From: Lingula anatina | Lineage: Eukaryota > Brachiopoda > Lingulata > Lingulida > Lingulidae | Direction of reading: 5' to 3' | DNA length: 64,000 nucleotides | Assembly (NCBI RefSeq): GCF_001039355.2 | Contig: NW_019775999.1 | Span: forward strand, 62,001-126,000 | Shown here: piece by piece, positions 36,405 to 48,223 of the stretch | Layout: every line of letters starts with the position of its first letter | How positions within the stretch are numbered: the first letter of the stretch is position 1 | The notes under the pieces: model-generated | Database searches by the model: none | What the model was told of the DNA's origin: nothing | What the model saw: the letters and a program-made list of their open reading frames with translations, nothing else | Position numbers and translations under genes: made by a program

Positions 36405-36530
36405 TGAATCCTAGTTTGTAATGAACCTTAAGAGCTTATAGAATTTATCACGATTAAAGTAAGAACCCTGAGATTTTTCAATTCCTGGCGGTTCGGGGAA
36501 TTCATAATCACTGCTGAATAGGGTTATAAT
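36405..36530. repeat. Degraded fragment of the foldback element seen at 7061
   Basis: TTCAATTCCTGGCGGTTCGG, an AATTCATAATC block and CTGAATAGGG resemble the right arm of the 7061 element (TTCAATTCCTGGCGATTCGT, TGTGTGAAATAGGGG). The preceding AACCTTAAGAGC...CACGATT resembles its interior. Confidence 0.5.
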
Positions 36531-36867
36531 ATAAGTTAGGGTTCGGCGAATTGCACGAATGTCCCCTGTCCAAGGTAATGAGAAACGAACGACATTTTCA
36601 GCTGCTTCTGTCACATCGGTTCAGCAAATAATTCCATCAGTCGTGTTACAGCGTTCTGATGATACCAGATCAAAAGAAGAGTTTTTATCATTCCAATGAC
36701 CCAATATCTCAGAAGACATCCATCAAGGAATGAGACTATACGAGTAGGCGTTATTAAACTGTACTTCGTGTCTATAATTTATATATAATAGTCTGCATCA
36801 TATGTGCAGAGGTGCACTAAAAATACATCACCCAGCACTGCACCGCCATCTTTTAAATAAGACTTAC

Positions 36868-37077
36868 CGTGAATGCGGGCACAAAACTGGAATGTCTACA
36901 CTGAGCGAGGTCTCCCGCCTCTGAGGCCGCTACAGTTATAGATGTTCATGTTATCAAAGTCCTCCGAATCAAAATCAACAGGTGAACGGCCCATTCCGCC
37001 GTACTTTAACTTGTCTTGCTTAATACTCGGGAACGACTGTGTACTAGTATTTCTTCGGTCAGGAAATTCCCTTTACC
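36868..37077 (-). other. Candidate exon on the minus strand, unidentified
   Basis: On the minus strand an excellent splice donor (GTAAGT, first base at 36867) follows a less AT-rich segment. A 58-codon open frame runs from 37072 to a stop at 36896, with a non-random look (KLKYGGMGRSPVDFDSEDFD and so on) but no family I recognise. Either the frame is a short terminal exon, or the donor belongs to the untranslated 5' exon that CAT paralog 1 needs upstream of its acceptor at 33626. Both are inference. Confidence 0.25.
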
Positions 37078-38404
37078 TGGCTGTTCTGTAGTTGTAGACA
37101 TTGAGGTCTACAGGTAGGCCCACATCGTGCATCGACACCGTTAACCTGTCGCGGGTGTGAGATTTATTCCGTCAGACTTCACTGCGCACTTGTGTTAGCC
37201 CGTCATAAGACCTTCCGTCCTTTTTGTCAGTTCCCAGCGTGGCGAAACGTTGTATTTCATAATTGTTCTTGGTCGTATTCACGACGTACTATGAAATAAG
37301 CTTCACCCCCTTGTTCACCGCCGTAGCGAGATGTGTGTTTGTTTGGCGTATAAAAAGTTCACACCAGCTCTGTTCACTTTATGTCGCAACTGGGTCGTGG
37401 TTCGTGACCCGAAAGGCTTATTGTTACCTGCTTAACACAAATATATAGCTCACATGTAAAGCGCCTATATACCCTGCGCTTAATAGTCCTTTGTGGCCTG
37501 CTTAAATTGAATACTATATAGTTATTTCTAAAGTGGAAGCATTTTCCAAACAGATACTTTTCATAATCAGACAATTCTTTAAAATTCTAATCATTGTCAG
37601 GTAAAAATACTGGTACACATTGTAACCCGTGCACACTGTGATGTGACGACCGTCTTTTTTTAACGGCAGCGAGTAAGCCTACTGGTAAACAGAGAGTTTA
37701 CTTTTCCATCACACTGATTATGTGTGATCATATTTGTTTTCTGGCATTTGTGCCTGCATCTACCAAATATGTGTATTCGGTAATATTCGCGTACTTGAAA
37801 ATAACGACGCAAATGTAAAGGGAGCTATTAAAAAAAAGAAAACAAATTTTAAAAAAACAGTACCAGTAATCCACATACCTGTTACATGTACAAATGCCTA
37901 AGAAAAACCAGCTTAATCGGATGGCCTTATTAGCAGATATGTATACGTGATCAAGCAACGCTCTCACGTTAGTAACGAGCGCAGTATATGAAAAGTTAAA
38001 ACCAGTCACCCGACTCCGTGCTTACAACCCACGCAAAGCATATTAACACAATTGTCTAAAAACATTAGAATCACCCATGGAGTCTGCCATTGGGCCAGAT
38101 ATGTTTTTAATTCATCAATATACGCACACGCTGTATATATGTTATGAAAAGACAAATATGCCAATATACTGGGTATGATACATTTTATCCGCCTGAAATG
38201 TCCATCGTATTCACAGCAGCTGTACTAATGGACGTGACCGAGCGCCTCAATAGCGGATATTAAATTCGATTCTATTATTTTAAGCGCTTAATGATGGATT
38301 TAATCAGTTAGTGATCGGATATTGAATTATTTCATTACCTGATATACCTACCACATTTTGTCCTTAAACACTGCATATACAGAGGTACAAAGGCTTACAT
38401 GTAC
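37078..38404. other. Intergenic, no feature recognised
   Basis: A TATAAAAAG word at 37349-37357 is the only regulatory-looking match; there is no gene around it that I can support. Confidence 0.35.
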
Positions 38405-38414
38405 GTCTCTCTCT

Positions 38415-38453
<39 letters not shown>

Positions 38454-38491
38454 AATGTCGTTTATTCTACTTATTTATTTATTTATTTATT
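38405..38491. repeat. (CT)n and (TTTA)n microsatellites
   Basis: CT repeat with one TTCT break at 38405-38452, then a TTTA repeat at about 38470-38491. Confidence 0.93.
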
Positions 38492-39188
38492 CTGGTGTTA
38501 TGGTTGTATTTTTATTGTACAATAAACAGCGAGCCCTTTTTATTTTGATAACTGTATCTGCAAGTAAGCCAGACTAAGAATATAGTTTATATATTATCAG
38601 CAATCGAAGCTGTTTTAAAGGAGTGTTTCCCTTACTTGTCAGATAAAATTGTTCATTTAAAATACCACATGACCGAAACGAAGACCTGAGTCAAGCTGTA
38701 TGCGCCGTTTATTAATTTCTGCAGTCAACTTCAATCGTAGAAAGCGTCTATGCATGTATGTCATTTTATAACCGTTCACTTTTTCTCAATTCATCTCGCA
38801 AACATTCCTTTTGTATTAAACTTGTTGATTTTTAATCGTGATAGTATTTGCTAATGGATGCTTTTTGTTTCGTCCAAATGCGGGTGCCTGGCAAAATGAA
38901 AAACAAAGTGATGGGTTTATTTATTTCAGCGAAAATAACACAATATAGACAAACAAATATACTTGTAAATGAATATTAGCTTTATTATTTATGTATGAGT
39001 TCAGCTGTCTATCATATAAGTAAAATGTACCTAATAGACCGATGTCTAAGCATGTACTCAGAATATGGAGGAATAAAAATTCACTAGTTATGCTATGGAA
39101 TGCGTTTCTGGAATTCTTTGACTGCATATTATAAGCTTCACAGTGTGGAAGAGCCTGTTTTAATGATCCGAGGAACGTTGAGTGGATG

Positions 39189-39212
39189 TAATAATAATAA
39201 TAATAATAATAA
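39189..39212. repeat. (AAT)n microsatellite
   Basis: Eight AAT units. Confidence 0.9.
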
Positions 39213-39845
39213 ACTTTATTTAAAGAGGGTAAAACATGTTAAGTGCGCATACTTATCTTACACATGGCCCTCACGAAAGAAGTGGATTTAAAATAAAGTG
39301 ATGTACTCAGGCCTTATGAATGGATAAGGTTAACTTGTGGTTTTGGTGGTTAATATGGGTGTTAGTGCTATAAGATCTGCGGATAGTGCTAGTAAACGCC
39401 TAATCCGTTTATTAGACCTGATAACGTATCATCCAAAAACGTCACGTAATGTGAAGTCAAATCCTGACTAAAACTGACGGTCTCTACAAAATTCTATCCA
39501 CCCAAGACCGTGGTCTGATGCAAGTTTTACTTATTGCTCTACCGGCCCTTAAAGTACAGTATTGTGCAAAGCAACTGCGCGACACAGTCAATCATCATTA
39601 TCACTAACCTTTGACCTACTTTTCGCCATGAACCGCACTTCACAAATTTGGATTTAAACTTTTATTTTTTTCCCATGATTTTGTTTTAAGTGGTAATTTT
39701 CAACAAAAAATATTGAGAACTCTTGTTTACTGCATTTTATAGAGCTTGTCAAGCACAACACTGGGGGTGATGTCCCTTTTTTGGGACGGGCTTACTCCAG
39801 CTGGTGGTACAATATCCGGAGGCGGTATCGCCTCTCTGATCCTCT

Positions 39846-39960
39846 AGTTTTTTTTCATTTAACAGCTTAATATTGAAATAGTTTTACCTCCAATATTTCG
39901 ATGTCTAACAAAACATCTACATCGGGATATATATACTGTCCTCCCCCTATTTCCCTTGAG
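39846..39960 (-). repeat. Interspersed repeat 3' end (possibly Penelope-like or other retroelement), copy 1
   Basis: Read on the minus strand it contains GTTAGACATCGAAATATTGG, then GGTAAAACTATTTCAATATT and AAGCTGTTAAATG followed by an A-rich tail. The same block recurs at 63200-63275 in the same orientation. A short stem (GATGT...ACATC) precedes the GAAATATTGG segment. The element class is a guess from the look of the tail. Confidence 0.5.
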
Positions 39961-40133
39961 AAAGGGAGGTAGAGGTGGCATCATCATTTCTGTTGTGACT
40001 GGCCCCTGTCTTCTTCAGGACCATTCCTGTGTCGACTACGTATCGTCCCCAGAATTTGAGAGACCGTCATTTGAGGCCATATACCGCTGTAAACGCCCAA
40101 ATTAACGAACATGGCGTTGACGTATAACAGTCA

Positions 40134-40282
40134 TCTCTGAACTTTCAATTCTCGAAGAACTCTTTCATTTGATAGCTTTTCAGTCCAAGATATCCGCCCA
40201 AAACTTCGATATATCTACATCTCAAACTCTTTCAGTTTCTTTAAAGCTGTTGCGTTCAATGCCCATGTTTCACAGCAGTAGA
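40134..40282 (-). pseudogene. LINE reverse-transcriptase C-terminal fragment
   Basis: Minus-strand translation gives CCETWALNATALKKLKEFEM, a stop, then IYRSFGRISWTEKLSNERVL and RELKVQR. This is the pattern that follows the RT domain in CR1/RTE/Jockey-like LINEs, where the consensus is of the type YGCEtW.l...lkkl..FE.rcyRrlLgisw.d..sNe.vl. One in-frame stop and no core: a dead fragment. Confidence 0.8.
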
Positions 40283-40310
40283 AAAGTGCTTATATTCACA
40301 AATCTTAGTC

Positions 40311-42659
40311 TACTTACTTCTTTGAAAATTAAAAAAAAATTAATAAATAATAAATTAATTAATAAAAATAAAAAAAAACTCTATTCAATCACTTTGATAA
40401 TCAACGTTAAACCGATGCCACGATTGTTTGTCATTATATGTCCCACAATTACTGAAAATATCGGCACACACCGGGTAAAAAAGGATGAGTCCAAAGGGAC
40501 CCTTCCAACCCACCCCTTTCCTCCAAAATAAGTCCATTTATCTATCCTCCGTCTTCCAGAAGAGATAAAGAACATATTGAGAGGAAACCCGCAAAAAAAT
40601 ATGCAGCACGTCAGGTTTCATTGGGTTGAAGGTGGATGAGGACATAAATGGCGGATCACCCCCTCCCTTCTTTCTTTAAAATTCCCTTGATCCTGCATCG
40701 GAAGTTCCCCAGGCCTCATGGAAACGCTATTGATACTGCCGCTACTCTACGTTCTCAAGCTGACTACAAATGTGGTTCAAGATAAAAAAAATTCAATTTT
40801 TAGAAAGGATGGCCATTGATTAAGTGATCCGACGATTTATTATCTTTGACGTTTGACTTTCATTTTGTGTCGTTAATACCCATGACACCTTTATTTCATT
40901 TTGTCTTCCGATATCGCAATAACAAAGTTGTCCAATGTCTTTTCGCAGCTATCTGTTCTAACAGAGTTTCATTGCTCAAACTGACCCATCACTCCATTTT
41001 TTTATCTCTGAGACGGGGACTTGGGGAATTAACATCAATTGGATGCCCGTGTAGAGAAATTGGTTTCCACGGGCTGCCAGATTTAGATTAATGGAAAGAT
41101 AATAAGGTCTTATTTTCTTGCTATGCACGTGCTTTATTCAGTTTATTGGACAGATTTCTCTCGATACAAAAAAAACCCCTTTAAATCCTTTTTTCAAATA
41201 GTGGCCCTTTTGCTTGGGTTCAAAAGGTAATGGTCTGTGTGATGGAGGCCCCGGTCACATTAGCGTATGCCCGGTCACTAGTGCTGTTCACACGAGGACA
41301 TCTTAAGACCGAGAACGGGCCTGACTCGCGTCATCAGCCAGCCATGGCACTTTGAGGACTTATCGTGTCTATAACTGTGGTCTCTTCGGTTAATCAATTT
41401 CAATTTCTTACAAGTAGGTCCTTTGCCCGATATTTATTAAACCTTGTCAGCACATTTCTACAATCCAGTATCGTGGTGGATGATTGTGTAAGAAATTAAG
41501 CAGGCACAGAGCGTCGTGGATTAGGAAATCAATTCCAACAGTAATTACATCATTAGGTCTGGCTGTCTTTTATGGAATGATAAACTAACCACATTCTATT
41601 CAAAGACAAAATCATTTTACTGTGTGTCAAAAAATGCTTTACGTCAGTGCACCGGGAATCACCGGCACACTTGATGCAACATGCCTAAGAACGCGCATGC
41701 GTACTGCTCGCGGGAGCTGTGTTCATAAATCGAATGTCCATCGCGTGAAACAGAACAGGCTCAACGGCAGACGGCATGCGGGCTTACATAGACTTACTCC
41801 TTTCCTCATTGACATTTTGCTTTTGTTCAGAAGGGACGTCTTTAGACAGAAAGTCAGAAAAGCGTTAACTTTTAGTGGCACTCTTGAGCCACCGAACGAT
41901 GAGATTACAGAGAAACGTTCTGACAATCCTTTTGGTCACTGGAGTCCCGCTGCTGTTGGTAGGCTAGAATCTGAAAAAGTAGGTATCAAGATTCATTTAT
42001 TTTACTCATCATTTGCTAATAATCTTGCTGTTTAAAGCGTGTTCTACGTGTATGAATTGTTGTTGTAGCGTCAGCAACTAAATAATACTGTCTCTTTCAT
42101 TATAAAGCGCGTATTCTTGATAAATGTATAGGTAATGTTCATCAAAATAAAAATATTCGCTCTAACTGTAATACGACATGCTCTATGCTTGAAGCAATCA
42201 CAATACTTTTTGTAATGTGCAAATGTTAAAATACCAGAAAAACATCGAAAGGAAATGATATCTTAATAAATACGTCAAATTAAAAGAAAGAAAAATTGCC
42301 TTCATAAATTAAACGTTTTATCTTAAAATTCTACCATTCAATCAAAGCCTAGATAATTATATCATATCTTCGTCATGTGTCCGTCATAGGATAAGTGCAA
42401 GTGCAACGCTGAAATAACAATGGCGCACAAGTAGATATGTTCAATCTTAATTACACAAAAATAACTAAAGGCTCCGATTTTCACACATTTTATAAAACAA
42501 AGTAGCCTTATATGTGCATTGTAGCTATAATCTTATGAAACTCAGTACAAAATATACTAATGATTATAATTTATGACGTTTATTAGCAAGAAAATGTCAG
42601 TACGCTCTTGATGTAGTTTTGTTTAATAGGCAGATTTGGCCTTGCCCGTTATATCAATG
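40311..42659. other. Intergenic, one unconvincing long frame
   Basis: The plus-strand frame at about 41622-42035 is the longest unexplained one here (about 137 codons counting a non-ATG start). It has no recognisable domain or membrane segment pattern, and I do not count it as a gene. Confidence 0.35.
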
Positions 42660-42740
42660 CATATGTGTGTGTGCGTGTATGTGTGTGTGTGTGTGTGCGT
42701 GTGTATGTGCGTGTGTATATGCGCGTGCGCGCGCGCGTGT
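42660..42740. repeat. Imperfect (GT/GC)n alternating purine-pyrimidine tract
   Basis: About 80 bp of GT with interspersed GC and AT steps, ending GCGCGTGCGCGCGCG. This type of alternating sequence can adopt Z-DNA. Confidence 0.9.
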
Positions 42741-43020
42741 ACTAACTGGAGTGATTTGTTTCCTTTTAGAACACCAAGGGAGTGCCCGAAATGTGATTTG
42801 CGAAACCTTATATATGCCTCCTTCTCCATTTTGTCGATTTTAGTGGCGGTATTTCAATTACCTTTTATCTGGGAGTGGGTCGTGCAGTAAAAAAAATCAA
42901 ATACTGCTACTTTGATTAATAAGCCCGTATCTGACAAGAAGTTCAATATATGAACATATTGTGGCCAGGTGTGCCCTGATAACGTTATGTTGCAAATGTC
43001 TTTATTTGACAGTGCTTAGA

Positions 43021-43280
43021 AGGGTTCCCATACCTAGACCGATCTAACAGTTTCGATCCATCTCCAAAAGGGGGGGAGTCGCTAAATTGCTTTCAGCTAA
43101 AGCGGCTCAGATGTCCAGCACGCCTGCTGAAGTTGCTAAATTAATAATAAATAACCCTCTAGCAGCTTCGGTATGCGTGACAGACATCTAAGCCGCTAAA
43201 GGTGACTACCATATAGCGAGAATCCCTTCGGAGATCGATCGATCCACAGTCAGAACGATAGGGTGTGGGAATGGTCCCTT
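43021..43280. mobile_element. Foldback MITE family A, copy 7
   Basis: Left AGGGTTCCCATACCTAGACC and GATCTAACAG; right GATCGATCGATCCACAG and GTGGGAATGGTCCCTT. The centre CCCTCTAGCAGCTTCGGTAT is a diverged family core. Confidence 0.82.
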
Positions 43281-45684
43281 CATATCCCACAGATTTCGCC
43301 GCTAGTTGCGGTCCTTTTTGTGTGGGTAGCGTACAACTTTACGTCTGACTTGAAATATGAGGTTTTTAGGTTTATCGTACTTGAACAGTGGGGCGATTCG
43401 TTGAGTATATCATCATTTGTAATTCATTCTAATTCATTTGTTCAGTAATGGGGATATCTTGAATCGTGTTTCATTCCGATCTCAGACACAAACGCCAAAA
43501 CCAGAACGCTGAACCAAATTAGACCGACAGTTTAAAAGTTCATTTGACCAATTCATATTAAATTTTTATATACAATAGTTATATATGCTGGCCGCGCGCA
43601 GCTGTGCGAGAGCGTTATAGAGGTTAACTACTGAAATCAATTACTGACTGACTACTTTGTGATTCTTGTGATGAATTTGTCTGTCATTCAAAAAGATAAA
43701 AACCAGAACCAATGCAAATGCAATAAATTGTAATCAACGATTTGAAAAATGACACTTAAATTACAATGTAAGTGGTGCGTGTTTTGACACTACTATACCC
43801 ACAAACCCAATTCAAGCTAAAAACCAATCCCTAGGCTATATGTATATTCAAGTCTCAGCCTTCACGCAGCCCATCTTCTCGAGTCGTGCATAATTTCCCT
43901 GTTGAAATACCTTTTATTAACAACATAGTCACGGGTTTCTCAATAAGTGGTAGCTTAATAAATTTCCCCGGAGTAAATTGAGAGATGGATTCCAAATATC
44001 TCTTTCATCTTCCAATCGATAGATGGATAAGAAGCCTATTCGCAAAAACACCCATTGAAAAAAAAAGGTGCAATTTCAAAAATAAGCCCTGACTTTGTCC
44101 GATTCCTGTATTCAATTGATCCCATGCTAGCAGGGACTTTTAAGCAAACTTTTTCAAGTTCGTTCGGCATAAAAAAAGAGGATTTGTTTTGCTGAGTTTC
44201 CGGGAAGAATATGGAAAAACCTAATCTGCCGTAAAACCATTAGAGAAAAATTGCACCTTACAATAATGGGTCGTGCTTATCATCAAATTAAATGTTTGTG
44301 CAGTTGGTAAATGATCTGAACTGTGGTAAACAAGAGACACGTTCCTCAGCGTAATATATATGAGAGTTGCTGTAAACGGAGTCTTGAGCTTTGAAGGAGC
44401 AAAAAAAATGGTAATGACTGAGCTGTTACGGCGTTATTTATTTATTTATTTTCGTTTTCAGAGCTTTGTCTTACAGAGCTTTCGTTTGGATGGAGTTGGT
44501 GACAAAATATGTATATAACCAGGGGTTTTCGTACTAAAAATGGGGCAGAGAGTGAGCGGATTCGCTTTTAAACATATGAATCATTTTTTAAAATAAAATA
44601 ATTAAAATAAAAAACTGAAATCTCAGTGTCCTTTATTTCTCTAATTGCCATTTGCATGCAGATGATTACTTAAAAATTACCGAAGAACAGAGAAAGGAGG
44701 GAAATACGGTAATTCATTAAGTGTGCCTTCTAACATTTATATCAGTATGATTTTCCTTAGTTTGTACTTTTCCAGTCAACTCCGTCATGCGAAATTCTAA
44801 AACACGTTAAGCTGTCAAATGCGTTCGAACCCATCTGCTCATTAATATATATATACGTGCACAGCGTATGACCAGATAATTGTCTATAAAATCAATTCTG
44901 TCGCTTCACACTCATGATACACTACATTGAGAGCCAAATATCATAATCACATAATGAGAAAATAAAAATGTATTTTTAATGCTTAAAATCACGCACTGAC
45001 AGCTTGGCTTCTGGAGTATGGAGGTAGCGCAGGTGCCCATTGTACGCTATTGCTATTCTGGCTTCCGAACCGAACGATTTGAAGGACAATTCAAAGACTT
45101 TAACTGGTTAGATGCTTTAAACTGAAGTGACTCCAACTACGTGAACTGGCAATTTGGCGTAATTTTAACCGCAGGGATATTGAATTAGACACCATGAGTA
45201 CGAATATTTGAGCCTTCATTACTCTTAGAAGACGGGAAGCCATCCGTTTGATTGAAACTGGAATTGACCATTATTGACATATCCCTCTCTGTCGGAGAGA
45301 TTATTTCGGCGATTGATTTGCTTAAATGGCAATGTACAGCGTGGTGTAGATACGTACAGCCACTGCTTCGTGTGACTGCAGCCAGAAATCAAATTGTGTT
45401 CATTCAATAGTTTAACGTCCTATTACAAACAATTATTTTGCCATAACTTCATGAATATTTTACGAGCGAGGCGGTGTAATAAGCACGGCAAATTGTCAAC
45501 GACGCGTTTGTCTATCTTGTTGATGTTTAAAAAGTATGCAAGATGCTAGGATGAATATGTTATAAGAATAAAACGAACCTACAGCCGCAGTTAACACGAT
45601 CATTATAATACCATCTTAAATTTTAATTATTCAGCAAAAAAAATCCTATTACGTGTATATGCATGTATATGTAGGTTATACAAA
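43281..45684. other. Intergenic, no feature recognised
   Basis: About 2.4 kb AT-rich sequence with nothing supportable. Confidence 0.4.
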
Positions 45685-45747
45685 ATTCAGTGTTTGGCCC
45701 AGCCTTCTATATATTTCAATATATAGAAACTGTGCCAAACACTGAAT
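45685..45747. ncRNA. 63-nt near-perfect hairpin, microRNA-precursor-like
   Basis: ATTCAGTGTTTGGC (45685-45698) pairs perfectly with GCCAAACACTGAAT (45734-45747). One mismatch, three pairs and a small bulge follow. Then nine more pairs (45705-45713 with 45720-45728) close a 6-nt loop TTTCAA. Size and single-bulge structure resemble a pre-miRNA, but the loop is short and I do not recognise a conserved seed. It could equally be a tiny foldback relic. The strand is undetermined because the inverted repeat folds on both strands. Confidence 0.35.
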
Positions 45748-46847
45748 AATAACATCACGCTTTGTGTGACCCGTTATATTCTGCAACGAAAAAACACAAC
45801 ATGCTTTTCATTTTTAACAATACTGCAGCAATTATCTTATAAGCAAATTACTATTTACAATTATTTTTTTAGGCTGGAGACACCATGTTTCAACGGTGCA
45901 AATGAAGCATAGGACAAGCAGAGATCGGCTGAATGCGAATGACCACTGATTATCTGATTACTGCAATAATGACTTGATGATTGGTTATTGAAAAGATTAC
46001 TACAAAATGGATTGCAACGATACTCGAATTAGGGATATTTTGTTATAAAACAGATCGCAGTGAAGATCAATAAAGGCGTTTCCAAATTGACAATCGCTAA
46101 AAATCCTCGTTGAGAGCACTGGAAGAGAAAATGTGTCGGTCTTAATCAAAGAGTGACGAATGCTCATAATGAAAAGGCCCATCCAAGGGGAATAGACTGA
46201 AACAGCGCCTAGCAAGAGCGGATTAAAATAGAGAAGGCTTCATATTTAATCTCATTCCAAAAACCAATAAATCAAATTCACATATTTCAACACGGTTATG
46301 CAGTGCACAGTATTCTTTACTTTTAGAACAGTGGAAATATATTCAATTTTCGTGTTCTCATATATGTGACGTTATACAAAACTGCTCTTGCGGCTTATGC
46401 AATGTTCTGAAGACCTTAAACTCATAAGTTGTCTGCACGGCAAGATGCTGTATACTCGCTGTACAAAGTAGTATTGCGGAAACTTTGAGTGAAAAAAACG
46501 CGCAAAGGGCTGGCAATGATGTACTGAGAAGTGAGGGTAGATTTTACATATATCTGTTGGCGAAAAATGCTAATTAAGCCACCGTATCCCGTACATTCGC
46601 TCTTTTCTAAAATATCTTTTGTGGCATAAGGCAGCTGCTCAGTCGGTAGGCTCTTGGGGAATAAGGGCCTTGTCTTGAAAACCTGGTCTGCCATTTCGAA
46701 AATGTTCTTATACAGCGTTACGGTTTCAGCGCTTCAACTTTAATCGACCTGTCACAGATTTAGATCCCGTTGCTATTAATGTAGAATTTCAATGGTACTT
46801 GCCAAATTTGTTCATATTCATCTGCAGGAAAGCATCTGAAATCAAAA

Positions 46848-47849
46848 ATGGACGGAAACTTTACCAATGTGACGTCATGGTGCGGGGAAGAGGCAGACGA
46901 CATGAGCAACAGAACACTATTTGAAGTTACCGTGTATAGTTTACCATTTGTTAGGATCGGAATCCCAATAATCATCCTCCTTGTCAGCGTCGTCGGACTT
47001 GTCGGCAACATCCTAGTGATATACGTCATCATAAAGTTATGGCGGATGAACATCCTATTCCTGAACCTCGCCACTGCGGATCTCCTGTTCCTTATTTTCT
47101 GCGTACCCATCCAAGTGCTCATGTACGCCACTAAGAATGAATACGTCTTGCCGTCGTGGACGTGTAAATTGTTCTACTATCTCACCTACGTCACGATGGG
47201 AGTAAGCATATACTCCTTAGTGTGTATATGTGTAATACGTTACATCGCTGTCTCCAAGCCGCTTGGTTCAAGGAGCATCCTGCATCCTAAAACAAACGCT
47301 GCTATTGTTTCAGGAATTATATGGATGTTCACTGGAATAATCAACATTCCGTTAATTTTGTACTCGGGAGTTCGCTGGGGACCTTGTATAATAAACACAG
47401 AGTATAACTGGCAGTATGCCGTATACATTGTATTGGTGGTTGGATTTGATTTTTTCATACCGTTTGCTGTTGTGGCCACTCTCTCCATGTTAATCATATG
47501 GAAGGTCCAGAAGGGCCAAACCAAGCGTATGGCGCTGTCTCTGCGGAAGGCTTCACCACATATCCAAGCTTCCAGCAAGCGGGCAACGCAACACGTCGTT
47601 GTCATGGTGATAGTGATAACTGCTGTTTTCGCCCTTTGCAACTTGCCGAATCATATATTGCTCTTACTTCTAGCAACAGACGCCGTGGATATAAGCTGCG
47701 CTCCACAGGCCCTGAAAGTGTTTGTTGTTCTGTTGCAAGTGCTTGGGATCTCAAACTGCAGCATCAATCCCTTTCTGTATAATTTTGCTTCGAGTGAATT
47801 CAGAAAGGAATTTGTTAAGGCGTTGAGTTTACGTCGACACAAACATTAG
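46848..47849 (+). CDS. Rhodopsin-class GPCR, peptide-receptor-like, single coding exon, non-canonical DRY and CWxP
   Basis: A 333-residue seven-transmembrane receptor. Its N-terminus has three N-glycosylation sequons (N4, N7, N21). TM1 has GN (N54) and TM2 NLATAD (D78). C106 precedes TM3 and pairs by family rule with a Cys in extracellular loop 2 (WGPC). TM7 has NPFLY (N307-Y311) followed by a basic FRKEF helix 8. The CxLPNH pattern in TM6 and the helix-8 sequence recall galanin/allatostatin-A-type peptide receptors. Two microswitches are altered: the Asp/Glu of DRY is Ile (VIRY, R131 kept), and the Trp of CWLP is Asn (CNLP, N265). The ATG follows a TCTGCAG acceptor-like site 20 bp upstream, so an untranslated exon is likely. 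No introns interrupt the frame; stop TAG at 47847-47849. Ligand unknown. Confidence 0.9.
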   Translation: MDGNFTNVTSWCGEEADDMSNRTLFEVTVYSLPFVRIGIPIIILLVSVVGLVGNILVIYVIIKLWRMNILFLNLATADLLFLIFCVPIQVLMYATKNEYVLPSWTCKLFYYLTYVTMGVSIYSLVCICVIRYIAVSKPLGSRSILHPKTNAAIVSGIIWMFTGIINIPLILYSGVRWGPCIINTEYNWQYAVYIVLVVGFDFFIPFAVVATLSMLIIWKVQKGQTKRMALSLRKASPHIQASSKRATQHVVVMVIVITAVFALCNLPNHILLLLLATDAVDISCAPQALKVFVVLLQVLGISNCSINPFLYNFASSEFRKEFVKALSLRRHKH

Positions 47850-47907
47850 AACTGGATACAATGAACGTTGACTTTTGTAAAATGCATCAAGGAAATAATT
47901 ACAATAT

Positions 47908-48223
47908 CCGGTTTGACAGGAATGATAGTCCTGAGGATGGTAGTCCCATGTGATTAGTACCGGTGTAACAAAACTTAAGGTTCGTGTACCAGAAAGTCCG
48001 CCCTCCATATAGTTACAATGGTTAGGGTTAGCCTGACCTAAGTGGGTCAAAATCTAGGGCGAGGCTCACCTGTACAAACCAATGGGAAGCGGATTCTCTA
48101 TCACGGGGAACTCTCTGGCACGTTACACCGGTTATCGGATCAAGAATACCGAAAGAATATCACCCGTATAAAGTAACCGGAAACGGAACAGTTTCTAGCG
48201 CAGTACCATTCCTGTCACACCGG
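47908..48223. mobile_element. MITE family C copy hosting a second family C element
   Basis: The outer ends are CCGGTTTGACAGGAATGATA at 47908 and the complement CCATTCCTGTCACACCGG ending at 48223. The inner element at 47960-48131 interrupts it. It starts 59 bp after the stop codon of the GPCR, so it may overlap the receptor's 3' untranslated region. Confidence 0.75.
47960..48131. mobile_element. MITE family C variant, nested insertion
   Basis: CCGGTGTAACAAAACTTAAG at the left and GGCACGTTACACCGG at the right. The interior GAAAGTCCGCCCTCCATAT and GGTTAGGGTTAGCCT is the reverse complement of the element at 20476-20645. Confidence 0.78.

Noticed and set aside
37349-37357. TATAAAAAG as a promoter
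   Set aside because: A TATA word is common in AT-rich DNA and no gene start follows it on the plus strand.
41622-42035. 137-codon plus-strand frame
   Set aside because: Not recognisable, starts without ATG, no membrane or domain pattern and no splice context that favours it over chance.
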